Of a stretch of DNA of 64,000 nucleotides, positions 42,587 through 50,705 are shown piece after piece. The notes under the pieces were generated by a model. That model made no database searches. It worked only from the letters and a program-made list of their open reading frames with translations, and had not been told where the DNA came from. A program made the position numbers and the translations under genes. The stretch is taken from contig JADCBP010000001.1 in NCBI GenBank assembly GCA_020253445.1, positions 372,001 to 436,000 on the forward strand. Direction: 5' to 3'. How positions within the stretch are numbered: position 1 is the first letter of the stretch; each line of letters opens with the position of its first letter. The DNA is from Methylobacterium sp. (GTDB taxonomy: Bacteria > Pseudomonadota > Alphaproteobacteria > Rhizobiales > Beijerinckiaceae).

Positions 42587-43771
42587 ATGCTGGATATCGT
42601 CCCCGCCTTCGCCCGCATCGGCGAGGAGAACGCCTTTGCGGTCCTCGCCCGCGCGACCGAACTTGCCCGCCAGGGCCGCGACATCATCAATCTCGGAATC
42701 GGCCAGCCGGATTTCCCAACCCCCGGCCATATCGTGGAAGCGGCGATCAAGGCCCTGCGCGATGGCCAGCATGGCTACACGCCCGCAACCGGCATTCTCC
42801 CCCTTCGCGAGGCGGTGGCGGCGGATGTGCATCGCCGGTTCGGAGCGGAGGTGTCGCCGGAGCGCGTGATGGTCGTGCCTGGCGGCAAGGTGACCATGTT
42901 CATGGCGATCCTGATGTTCGGCCAGCCGGGCGTGGAGATCCTCTATCCCGATCCCGGTTTCCCCATCTATCGCTCGATGATCGAATTCACGGGCGCGACG
43001 CCCGTCCCCGTGCCGATCCGCGAGGAGAACGGCTTTGCCTTCTCCGCGGAGGAGACGCTCTCGCTCATCACGCCGCGCACGCGCCTGCTCATCATCAATT
43101 CGCCCGCCAACCCCACGGGCGGCGTCACGCCCAGGGCCGAGATCGACAAGCTGGTCGCAGGCCTCGCGCGCTTCCCGCGCGTCGCGCTGATGTCGGACGA
43201 GATCTACGATCAGATGACCTATGACGGCGAGGCGCATTGCTCGCTGCTGACCTATCCGGAAATCCGGGATCGCCTCATCCTGCTCAATGGCTGGTCGAAG
43301 ACCTATGCCATGACCGGCTGGCGCATGGGCTGGTCCATCTGGCCCGAGAAAGCCTATGAGGCGGCGCGCAAGCTTGCGGTGAATTCCTTCTCCTGCGTCA
43401 ACGCGCCCGCCCAATGGGCGGGGCTCGCGGCCCTCACCGGCCCGCAGGATGATGTGCATCGCATGGTCGCGGAGTTCGATCGCCGGCGGAAGGCGGTCGT
43501 GGCCGGGCTCAACGCGCTGCCGGGCATTTCCTGCGCCACGCCGAAGGGCGCTTTCTACGCGTTTCCCAACATCAGCCAGACCGGCTGGAAGGCGAAGAAA
43601 CTCGCTTCCGCCCTGCTGGAAAAGGCCGGCATCGCCACCATCGGCGGGCCGGATTTCGGCGTATATGGCGAAGGCTATCTCCGCCTCTCCTACGCGAACT
43701 CGCTTCCGAATATCGAGCGGGCTCTTGCCCGGATCGGCGAGTTCCTCGCGACCGAACAAGCCGCCGCCTGA
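42587..43771 (+). CDS. Class I/II pyridoxal-phosphate aminotransferase
   Basis: 394 residues, AspC/AAT fold I subgroup. N-terminal LGIGQPDFPTP (about 36-46), substrate loop PANPTGGV, PLP Asp/Tyr in MSDEIYDQMTY and the PLP Lys in NGWSKTYAMTGWRMGW (about 240-255). Likely acts on aspartate, aromatic or branched amino acids; I cannot decide which. ATG at 42587 has gagagaggg upstream; a longer frame upstream is antisense to the dehydratase. The PaaK-like ligase follows 15 bases later, so the two may act in sequence. Confidence 0.88.
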   Translation: MLDIVPAFARIGEENAFAVLARATELARQGRDIINLGIGQPDFPTPGHIVEAAIKALRDGQHGYTPATGILPLREAVAADVHRRFGAEVSPERVMVVPGGKVTMFMAILMFGQPGVEILYPDPGFPIYRSMIEFTGATPVPVPIREENGFAFSAEETLSLITPRTRLLIINSPANPTGGVTPRAEIDKLVAGLARFPRVALMSDEIYDQMTYDGEAHCSLLTYPEIRDRLILLNGWSKTYAMTGWRMGWSIWPEKAYEAARKLAVNSFSCVNAPAQWAGLAALTGPQDDVHRMVAEFDRRRKAVVAGLNALPGISCATPKGAFYAFPNISQTGWKAKKLASALLEKAGIATIGGPDFGVYGEGYLRLSYANSLPNIERALARIGEFLATEQAAA

Positions 43772-43786
43772 GCCCGGAGAGAGACG

Positions 43787-45022
43787 ATGCCCAGCCATTT
43801 CGACCGGCTCGAAACCCGCTCGCCCGAGAAGCGCGAGGCGGAGGATTTCCGCACGCTCCGCGCGCTGCTGACCGATCGCATCAGCAAGGCGCCGGCGCTG
43901 AAGAAGCAGCTCAGGGGCATCGATATCCGGTCCTTGAAGAACCGCGCCGCGCTTGGAGTGGTGCCGGTGTTCCGCAAGAGCAATCTTCTCGCGCTGCAAA
44001 AGGAGAAGCCACCTTTCGCGGGGCTGGCTGCGACCAAGACCGGCGCGCTGAAGCGTCTCTTGATGTCCCCCGGGCCGATCTTCGATCCCGAAGGGCATGC
44101 CGGCGATTGGTGGGGTGCCGGTCGCGCCTTCTTCGCGGGGGGGATGCGCAAGGGTGACGTGGTGCTGAATACCTTCAGCTACCATTTCACGCCCGGCGGC
44201 TTCATCTTCGAATCGGGAGCACATGCCATCGGCGCAGCGGTGATCCCCGCAGGTCCGGGACAGACCGAGCAGCAGCTCGATGCCATCGAGGCGCTCCGTC
44301 CCAATGCCTATGCCGGCACGCCGGATTTCCTGAAGATCCTCATCGAAAAGGCCATCGAGGCCGGTCGGCCGGTCACCTCGATCCGGAAGGCGATTGTCTC
44401 GGGCGCCGCTTTCCCGCCAAGCCTTCAGGCCTTCGTGAAGGAGCAGGGCATCGCGGCCTGCCAATGCTACGCGACGGCCGATCTCGGCATCGTCGCCTAT
44501 GAATGCCTCGGCCAGCCCGGCCTCATCATCAACGAGGGGCTGATCGTCGAGATCGTGAAGCCCGGCACGAACGAAGCCCTCCCCGAGGGCGAGGTGGGCG
44601 AGATTGTCGTCACGCGTCTCAACGCGGATTATCCGCTGCTGCGCTTCGGCACGGGCGACCTTTCGAAGATCATTCCGGGACGGAGCCCCTGCGGCCGCAC
44701 CAACCAGCGCCTCGCGGGCTGGATGGGCCGTGCGGACCAGCGCACGAAGGTGAAGGGCATGTTCGTCGACCCCGCGCAGATCGAGGCGGTGCGGAAGGCG
44801 CATCCCGGCCTCGGCCGCCTGCGCCTTGTCGTGATGCGCAAGAATGAACAGGATATGATGACGCTCCGCGCCGAAACCGGCGAGGCGTCGCCAAGCCTCG
44901 CGAGCGCGCTTGCCGTGAGCCTTCAGACGCAGACCAGGCTCAGGGGCGAGGTGGAGCTGGTGGAGCCGGGCTCGCTGCCCAATGATGGAAAGATCATCGC
45001 GGATGAACGTCCGATCGGCTGA
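43787..45022 (+). CDS. PaaK-like (phenylacetate-CoA ligase family) AMP-binding protein
   Basis: 411 residues. Family features: long alpha N-terminus, SGAAFPPSL (usual SGE-type strand), YATADLGIVAYE in place of YGxTE, RFGTGDLS, the GRADQRTKVKGMFVDPAQIE hinge and a C-terminal Lys in DGKIIADERP. The P-loop usually rich in Ser/Thr/Gly (SSGTTG type) is weak: the region reads LLMSPGPIFDPEG. Activity may be altered or lost relative to PaaK. Probably activates a carboxylic acid related to the product of the linked aminotransferase. Confidence 0.8.
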   Translation: MPSHFDRLETRSPEKREAEDFRTLRALLTDRISKAPALKKQLRGIDIRSLKNRAALGVVPVFRKSNLLALQKEKPPFAGLAATKTGALKRLLMSPGPIFDPEGHAGDWWGAGRAFFAGGMRKGDVVLNTFSYHFTPGGFIFESGAHAIGAAVIPAGPGQTEQQLDAIEALRPNAYAGTPDFLKILIEKAIEAGRPVTSIRKAIVSGAAFPPSLQAFVKEQGIAACQCYATADLGIVAYECLGQPGLIINEGLIVEIVKPGTNEALPEGEVGEIVVTRLNADYPLLRFGTGDLSKIIPGRSPCGRTNQRLAGWMGRADQRTKVKGMFVDPAQIEAVRKAHPGLGRLRLVVMRKNEQDMMTLRAETGEASPSLASALAVSLQTQTRLRGEVELVEPGSLPNDGKIIADERPIG

Positions 45023-45098
45023 GAGCCGCGTAAAGCAAGGCAACCGGGCGCGCTTTCCCGCGTGACGCGCCCCTCCCGATGCCTTACGGAACGCTCCG

Positions 45099-46199
45099 AT
45101 GAATAAACATCAGCCGTTGATGATTGATGACGCCATGAACCGTGAGTTCGAGACGCGCCGCGAAGCTGAAATGCGGGCCGTTCGCCTGCCGCCGGATCAC
45201 CCTCCGGTGAAGACGGGCAAGGTGGGCGTCCTCCTCCTCAATCTCGGCACGCCGGATGGCACCGATTACTGGTCCATGCGCCGGTATCTGAAGGAATTCC
45301 TCTCGGATCGGCGCGTTATCGAGGTGCCGCGCCTGCTCTGGTGGCCGCTGCTGAACCTCATCATCCTGACGACGCGCCCGGGCAGGAAGGGCAAGGATTA
45401 CGCGACGATCTGGAACAACGAGAAGAACGAAGGGCCGCTCAAGACCATCACCCGCAATCAGGCGGACAGGCTGGCGGAGCGTCTTTCGGGCGATGACCGC
45501 ATCGTCGTGGATTTCGCGATGCGCTATGCGAACCCGTCCACGGAGAGCCGCATCCAATGGTTGAAGGATCAGGGCTGCAACCGCATCCTGCTGGTGCCGC
45601 TCTACCCGCATTATGCGGCGGCCACCACGGCCACCGCCGCCGACCAGGCCTTCCGCGCGCTGATGAAGATGCGCTGGCAGCCCTATGTGCGCGTGGCCCC
45701 CGCCTATGCCGATGATCCCGCCTATATCGATGCGCTCGCCAATTCCGTGCGCACCCATCTCGCCGGGCTCGACTGGGAGCCGGAGGTGCTGGTCGCGACC
45801 TTCCACGGCATGCCGGAGAAGTATCTCCACAAGGGGGACCCCTACCATTGCGAATGCCAGAAGACCGGCCGCCTGCTGCGAGAGGCCCTGGGCTGGCCGA
45901 AGGAGCGTTTCCGCATCACCTTCCAGTCGCGTTTCGGCAATGATCCCTGGCTGCAGCCCTACACGGACGAAACCGTGGAAGCGCTCGCGAAATCCGGCGT
46001 GAAGCGCCTCGCCATGATCGCGCCGGGCTTCTCGGCGGATTGCCTCGAGACGCTGGAAGAACTGGACGGTGAGAACCGCGAGATCTTCGAGCATAATGGC
46101 GGCGAGCATTTCAGCTATATCCCCGCGCTGAACGACAGCGACGGAGGCATGGATGTGATCGAGACGATCGTGCGCCGCGAATTGATGGGCTGGATATGA
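45099..46199 (+). CDS. hemH: Ferrochelatase
   Basis: 366 residues. Inserts Fe2+ into protoporphyrin IX, last step of haem synthesis. Conserved VLLLNLGTPDG (about 44-54), the central FHGMPEKYLHKGDPYHCEC with the catalytic His (about 231-249), QSRFGNDPWLQPYT and APGFSADCLETLEEL are all present. It carries an N-terminal extension of about 40 residues. There is no clear iron- or haem-responsive box upstream. ATG at 45099. Confidence 0.95.
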   Translation: MNKHQPLMIDDAMNREFETRREAEMRAVRLPPDHPPVKTGKVGVLLLNLGTPDGTDYWSMRRYLKEFLSDRRVIEVPRLLWWPLLNLIILTTRPGRKGKDYATIWNNEKNEGPLKTITRNQADRLAERLSGDDRIVVDFAMRYANPSTESRIQWLKDQGCNRILLVPLYPHYAAATTATAADQAFRALMKMRWQPYVRVAPAYADDPAYIDALANSVRTHLAGLDWEPEVLVATFHGMPEKYLHKGDPYHCECQKTGRLLREALGWPKERFRITFQSRFGNDPWLQPYTDETVEALAKSGVKRLAMIAPGFSADCLETLEELDGENREIFEHNGGEHFSYIPALNDSDGGMDVIETIVRRELMGWI

Positions 46200-46257
46200 G
46201 TTTCGGTTTTTCAAGCATTGCCTGCGATCAACCGGCAACCGCTGAACGGAAATTGCT

Positions 46258-46390
46258 TTACCCGGCGATGAAATCGGCTGCGGCCTGCTGCACGCCCCGC
46301 GAGGTGAGAACGCGGCGATGGCCAAGCCCATCCATCCTTGTCAGTCGGGCCTTTGGCGCGCTGGCGAGATCCTCGGCATCCGGAATCGGG
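46258..46390 (-). pseudogene. Remnant of an alpha/beta hydrolase C-terminus
   Basis: On the minus strand about 40 codons read PDAEDLASAPKARL then TRMDGLGHRRVLTSRGVQQA and end AAADFIAG with TAA. This looks like the end of an alpha/beta hydrolase: residues around the catalytic His in GLGHRR, then a terminal helix. The rest of the hydrolase would run through the SPFH gene and is absent, so this is a truncated remnant. The call rests on my memory of the GLGHRR-type motif. Confidence 0.5.
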
Positions 46391-46398
46391 GTTTCAGC

Positions 46399-47373
46399 AT
46401 GAATTTCGAAGCAGGTTCGGTGGTCGCGGCGATTTTCGTCGTCTTCGCCATCATCACCATCATGGCGGGCATCCGGCAGGTGCCGCAGGGCCAGCATTAC
46501 ACCGTGGAGCGCTTCGGTCGCTACAACCGCACGCTGACGCCGGGCCTCGGGCTCGTCATCCCTTACATTGAAACCATCGGCGCGAAGATCGTGATGATGG
46601 AGCAGGTGCTGGATGTGCCGACCCAGGAGGTCATCACCAAGGACAATGCCTCGGCCCGCACCGATGGCGTGGTGTTCTACCAGGTGCTTGATGCATCCCG
46701 CGCGACCTATCAGGTCGCGCAGCTCCAGAACGCGCTGCTGAACCTCACCATGACCAATATCCGCAATGTCATGGGCTCCATGGACCTCGACCAGCTGCTT
46801 TCGAACCGCGACGAGATCAACGGCAAGCTGCTGAATGTGGTCGATGCCGCTGCCTCGCCCTGGGGCGTGAAGGTTACCCGCATCGAACTGAAGAATATCG
46901 AGCCGCCGGCCGATCTCGCCGCCGCCATGGCCCGCCAGATGAAGGCCGAGCGCGACCGCCGTGCCGCGATTCTCGAAGCCGAGGGCCAGCGGCAGGCGGC
47001 AATCCTCAAGGCGGAGGGCGAGAAGCAGGCGCAGATCCTCGCTGCCGAGGGCCGCAAGGAAGCCGCCTTCCGCGATGCCGAGGCGCGCGAGCGGCAGGCG
47101 GAGGCGGAAGCCAACGCGACCCGCATGGTCTCGGAGGCCATCGCCAAGGGCGATATGGGCGCGGTGAACTACCTCGTGGCCGAGAAATATATCGGCGCGC
47201 TTGGCAAGTTCGCGACCGCGAACAACCAGAAGGTGATGATCATCCCGGCGGAGATGGGCGGGCTCGTGGGCACGCTCAGCGGCATCGCGGAAATCGCGAA
47301 ATCCGCGCTCGCGAACGAAGAGAAGACCAACGCACCGCGTCGCCCCGTGCCCGATAGCGGTTCGCGCGGCTGA
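46399..47373 (+). CDS. SPFH/stomatin-like membrane protease regulator (QmcA/YbbK type)
   Basis: 324 residues. One N-terminal membrane helix (about 8-28), SPFH domain (about 33-190) with TVERFGRYNRTLTPGLGLVIPYI, then a long Ala/Glu coiled coil (AILEAEGQRQAAILKAEGEKQ, about 195-245) and Met/Gly-rich end. Stomatin-like proteins form large membrane rings that organise microdomains and proteases. ATG at 46399 was chosen since the longer frame adds only non-homologous residues. The NfeD partner follows. Confidence 0.92.
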   Translation: MNFEAGSVVAAIFVVFAIITIMAGIRQVPQGQHYTVERFGRYNRTLTPGLGLVIPYIETIGAKIVMMEQVLDVPTQEVITKDNASARTDGVVFYQVLDASRATYQVAQLQNALLNLTMTNIRNVMGSMDLDQLLSNRDEINGKLLNVVDAAASPWGVKVTRIELKNIEPPADLAAAMARQMKAERDRRAAILEAEGQRQAAILKAEGEKQAQILAAEGRKEAAFRDAEARERQAEAEANATRMVSEAIAKGDMGAVNYLVAEKYIGALGKFATANNQKVMIIPAEMGGLVGTLSGIAEIAKSALANEEKTNAPRRPVPDSGSRG

Positions 47374-47374
47374 C

Positions 47375-47407
47375 GCTTTCTTGTTTTGTCGCGTCTTCTT
47401 CGCGCGA
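47375..47407 (+). repeat. Rhizobiales repeat half-copy, copy 5
   Basis: gctttcttgttttgtcgcgt then cttcttcgcgcga. The reverse complement tcgcgcgaagaagacgcgac followed by aaaacaagaaagc is the right half of the repeat element. It sits in the 57-base gap between the SPFH and NfeD genes. Confidence 0.6.
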
Positions 47408-47430
47408 GAAACGCTCCAAGGGAGGCACCG

Positions 47431-47874
47431 ATGTCACTTCTGGGACTTCCCCCGGTCTGGGGCTGGCTGGGCCTCGGCCTCGCGCTCATTACGGCCGAAG
47501 TGGTGATCGCGCCGGGCACCTACATGCTCTGGATCGGCCTTGCGGCCCTGGTCATGGCGCTCATCGCTGCTCTGGCCTCGCTGACGCCAGGTGTCGAACT
47601 CGCGCTGTTCGGCGCGCTGGCGCTGGCATCCGCCATGGCCGGCTGGATGGTCTATGGCCGACGGGCCGTGAATGATGCCGCGCAGGACCTGCACGATCTC
47701 TCCCGCACCTTGCAGGGGCAGGTGGTGCTGCTCGCGACCGCCATCGAGAATGGCAGCGGACAGGCCCGCGTGGGTGATTCGGTCTGGCGCGTGAACGGGC
47801 CGGATCTTCCCGCCGGCGCCAGGGTGCGCATTCTCTCGGTGGATGGGGCGACCTTGGTTGTCGAGGCGGCGTGA
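47431..47874 (+). CDS. NfeD-family membrane protein (SPFH partner)
   Basis: 147 residues. Two to three transmembrane helices (about 7-27, 32-50, 56-75) and a small C-terminal OB-fold domain (about 90-147; GQVVLLATAIENGSGQARVGD). NfeD proteins pair with stomatin/SPFH proteins in bacteria and are nearly always encoded beside them. ATG at 47431 follows gggagg; the longer frame covers the repeat and is rejected. It converges with kdsD, 3 bases apart. Confidence 0.9.
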   Translation: MSLLGLPPVWGWLGLGLALITAEVVIAPGTYMLWIGLAALVMALIAALASLTPGVELALFGALALASAMAGWMVYGRRAVNDAAQDLHDLSRTLQGQVVLLATAIENGSGQARVGDSVWRVNGPDLPAGARVRILSVDGATLVVEAA

Positions 47875-47877
47875 GGC

Positions 47878-48855
47878 TCAGGCCGCGCCCGCGCGCAGCA
47901 GATCGAGATAATGCACGAGGCCGAGGCAATTGCGCCCCTCGGCCACGACCAGAACGGTGATCTTGTGCCGCTCCTGGAATTCCACGGCCTCGCCGAGCAG
48001 GAGATCGGGCGGAACGGTTCGGGGATTGCGGGTCATCAGGGCTGAAACAGGCTTCTGCATCAGGTCCGAGCGGTAGTTGCGGCGCAAGTCTCCATCGGTC
48101 ACGATGCCGGCGAGCAGCCCGGCCTCATCCATCACGAGGGCGCAGCCGAAGCCCTTCCGGCCCATTTCGGCGATGACATCCTCGAGCCGGGCGGCCTCGC
48201 TGACCACCGGCAGGCGCTCCCCCTTGTGCATGATATCGGTCACGCGCCGGAGTTTTGCCCCCAGCTTGCCACCGGGATGGAAGGCGCGGAAATCCTCTGG
48301 CGTGAAGCCGCGTGCTTCCAGCAGGGCCACGGCGAGTGCATCACCCAGAACAAGTTGCATCGTGGTCGAGGTCGTGGGCGCGAGCCCGTTGGGGCAGGCC
48401 TCCTCGCTGCGCGGCAGCACAAGCGCGACATCCGCGCGGCTGCCCAAGGCGCTGTCCGGCCGCGAGGTGATGGCCACCAGAGCCACGCGATAGCGGCGCG
48501 AATATTCCACGAGATCGGAGAGTTCCGCCGTCTCTCCCGACCAGGAGAGCGCGAGAATCACGTCATCCGAGCGGATCATCCCGAGATCGCCATGGCTCGC
48601 CTCGGCAGGATGCACGAAATAGGCGGGCGTGCCGGTGGAGGCGAGCGTCGCCGCGATCTTGCGGCCCACATGCCCGCTCTTGCCCATGCCGGTGACGATC
48701 ACCCGGCCTTCGGTCGCGCGGATGCGCTCGACAGCCTCGCGGAAGGGCGCGCCAAGGCCATTCCCGAGCGCCGCGCGCAATTGCGCGAGCCCCTGGGCCT
48801 CCACTTCGACCGTGCGCAGGGCCGATTGAATCGCCGCATCCCCCTTTTGCGTCAT
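47878..48855 (-). CDS. kdsD: D-arabinose-5-phosphate isomerase
   Basis: 325 residues, KpsF/GutQ family. SIS domain (about 40-175) with VTGMGKSGHVGRKIAATLASTGT and LALSWSGETAEL; then two CBS domains (about 205-320; MHKGERLPVV..., MTRNPRTVPPD). It interconverts ribulose-5-P and arabinose-5-P, the first committed step to Kdo. ATG 48855 has ggagggcgggg upstream; longer version rejected. Complements kdsB elsewhere in the window. Confidence 0.93.
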   Translation of the reverse strand: MTQKGDAAIQSALRTVEVEAQGLAQLRAALGNGLGAPFREAVERIRATEGRVIVTGMGKSGHVGRKIAATLASTGTPAYFVHPAEASHGDLGMIRSDDVILALSWSGETAELSDLVEYSRRYRVALVAITSRPDSALGSRADVALVLPRSEEACPNGLAPTTSTTMQLVLGDALAVALLEARGFTPEDFRAFHPGGKLGAKLRRVTDIMHKGERLPVVSEAARLEDVIAEMGRKGFGCALVMDEAGLLAGIVTDGDLRRNYRSDLMQKPVSALMTRNPRTVPPDLLLGEAVEFQERHKITVLVVAEGRNCLGLVHYLDLLRAGAA

Positions 48856-48997
48856 GCCCCGCCCTCCATCGCGCCCTCCCGAAACGGGACAAATTTGCCC
48901 GGCTGGAAACCGGGCGTTAACCATTACTCTTTACCGATCGTCAACGGGTATAACCCTGCCGTTTTCGCCCAAGAACGGGATTTCCGAGGCGAGCCCT

Positions 48998-50662
48998 TTG
49001 ACGAAGCGCTGCACTGATAGCCGCTGGAAGAGCTCAAGGGCAACCTCTGCCCCGCATCGGCCGTGGCTAGCCGGGGTCGTGGCGGGCCTTGGCCTTGTCC
49101 TTGGCCTTCCGGCCGCACCGGCGGGCGCGCAATTCCTCAGGGATGGCGCGCCAGGCACGCCCGGCGCCATCGAAGGCGAGTTGCGCGGGCTGCACACGCC
49201 AGGATTTCCCCCGCCACCGGACGAACCCGTGATCGCACCGGTGCCCGAAACCTCGTGGCAATCGCTCCAGAAGCGCCCGAACACCGCGAACAGCCGCGCG
49301 GCCAGCGATTCCTCGCGCCCCGGCGCCGTCAATCCCAAGGCCCCGCCCGCCAATCCTGCGCCACGCGGCCTCGTGACGAGCGGCGCGCGGCCCGGCGAGC
49401 ACACGGGCATGCGCTTGCGCGATGCGTCAACTGCCGGCATTCCGCCGCTGGCGAGCAGCATGATCAAACCGGCACCCGGCCTGCCGCCCGTGAATGCAAG
49501 CGGACCGCGCCGCCTTCCGCTGGAGCAGGACCCCTACGCGCCGCTGGGCATCCGCTCGGGCGGCATGGTCTTCCGTCCCGGGCTGGAGATGAGCGGTGGC
49601 TATGATACCAATGCCGCGCGCTCCGCGACCAGCAGGAAGGGTTCGAGCTTCCAACGCCTGGAGACCGAATTGCGGGCGAACTCGGACTGGAGCCAGCATC
49701 AACTCGATTTCGAATTGCGCGGCATCTTCACGCGCTACTCTGCCGTGCGGGATGTGAACCGCCCCGAGGGCGATGCGCGCGGCACCCTGCGTCTCGATGT
49801 GAGCCGGGACCTGACCCTTGAGGGCGAGATCCGCTCTCGCATCGACACCGAAAGCGCGAGCAACGTGAACCTTCCCGCCGGAACCACCGGCCGCACGCCT
49901 TACTATACCAACATGGCAACCCTGGGCGGGACGCGACGCTTCGGCCGGCTCCGCCTCGGCCTGCGCGGCAATGTGGAGCGCGCGGATTATTCGGATCTCG
50001 AATCGGGCGGCGTCACCACCAGCCAGGGCTCGCGCAACCTCACGGGCTATGGCCTGCGCCTGCGCATGGGCTACGAGATCGTGCCCTTCGTCACGCCCTT
50101 TGTCGAGCTTGGCGCGGACAAGCGCATCTATGATGAATCGCGCGATGCCTCGGGCTTCGCGCGCTCCTCGACCGGTGCAACCCTGCGCATGGGCTCGACC
50201 TTCGAACTCGCAAGCACGCTCATCGGCGAAGCAGCCGTGGGCTACACCGATCGCAGCTATGATGACACGCGCCTCTCGCGCCTCGCCTCGCCGACCGCCG
50301 ATGCCACGCTGACCTGGTCGATCTCGCCGCTGACCACGCTTGCCCTGCGCGCCCAGACCGAGATCACGGAGACGACCATCGCGGGCTCCTCCGGTGCCGT
50401 CGTCTATCGCGGCACGGCGACGCTGACGCATGCCTTCCTGCGCCATTTCACGGCGACCACCACCTTCCAGTTTGCCGAGACGGAGTACCAGCAGGTCAAC
50501 CGGCGCGAATTGCAGCTCATCGGTGGCCTGCGGCTCGAATACAAGCTCAACCGCATGGTCGCTTTGCGCGGCTCCTATGCTTTCGAGAATTACCGCGTGA
50601 ATGCCGCAAACTCCAGTTATCAGGCGCATACTCTGCTGCTGGGCGTGCGCCTGACCCCCTGA
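48998..50662 (+). CDS. Outer-membrane beta-barrel protein
   Basis: About 554 residues from TTG 48998. A hydrophobic signal segment (about 24-45, WLAGVVAGLGLVLGLPAAPAGAQ) precedes a Pro/Ala/Arg-rich region of about 150 residues (VIAPVPETSWQSLQ, NPKAPPANPAPR) and then a barrel of alternating strands (about 190-554: LEMSGGYDTNAARS, RLRLGLRGNVERADYS, LEYKLNRMVALRGSYAF). The end is VRLTP, without the terminal aromatic of most porins. The barrel looks like the DUF560/BBP2_2 outer-membrane group used in capsule or polysaccharide export neighbourhoods. Start uncertain. Stop lies in a tandem repeat. Confidence 0.72.
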   Translation: MTKRCTDSRWKSSRATSAPHRPWLAGVVAGLGLVLGLPAAPAGAQFLRDGAPGTPGAIEGELRGLHTPGFPPPPDEPVIAPVPETSWQSLQKRPNTANSRAASDSSRPGAVNPKAPPANPAPRGLVTSGARPGEHTGMRLRDASTAGIPPLASSMIKPAPGLPPVNASGPRRLPLEQDPYAPLGIRSGGMVFRPGLEMSGGYDTNAARSATSRKGSSFQRLETELRANSDWSQHQLDFELRGIFTRYSAVRDVNRPEGDARGTLRLDVSRDLTLEGEIRSRIDTESASNVNLPAGTTGRTPYYTNMATLGGTRRFGRLRLGLRGNVERADYSDLESGGVTTSQGSRNLTGYGLRLRMGYEIVPFVTPFVELGADKRIYDESRDASGFARSSTGATLRMGSTFELASTLIGEAAVGYTDRSYDDTRLSRLASPTADATLTWSISPLTTLALRAQTEITETTIAGSSGAVVYRGTATLTHAFLRHFTATTTFQFAETEYQQVNRRELQLIGGLRLEYKLNRMVALRGSYAFENYRVNAANSSYQAHTLLLGVRLTP

Positions 50663-50689
50663 TGGAACACGCCCCCCTGATGGAACACG
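50655..50689 (+). repeat. 18-bp tandem duplication over the barrel-gene stop
   Basis: ccccctgatggaacacg occurs at 50655-50671 and again at 50673-50689, one base apart. The first copy contains the TGA stop (50660-50662). Confidence 0.88.
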
Positions 50690-50705
50690 AAGGAGCCTTC
50701 ATCCC

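Noticed and set aside
42467-45043. Open frame of 858 codons antisense to the aminotransferase and PaaK-like genes
   Set aside because: Both plus-strand genes have catalytic motifs and ribosome sites; the antisense frame has neither.
45046-45072. Hairpin gggcgcg / cgcgccc between the PaaK-like gene and hemH as terminator
   Set aside because: Only 7 bp with a 13-base loop and no T-run on either strand.
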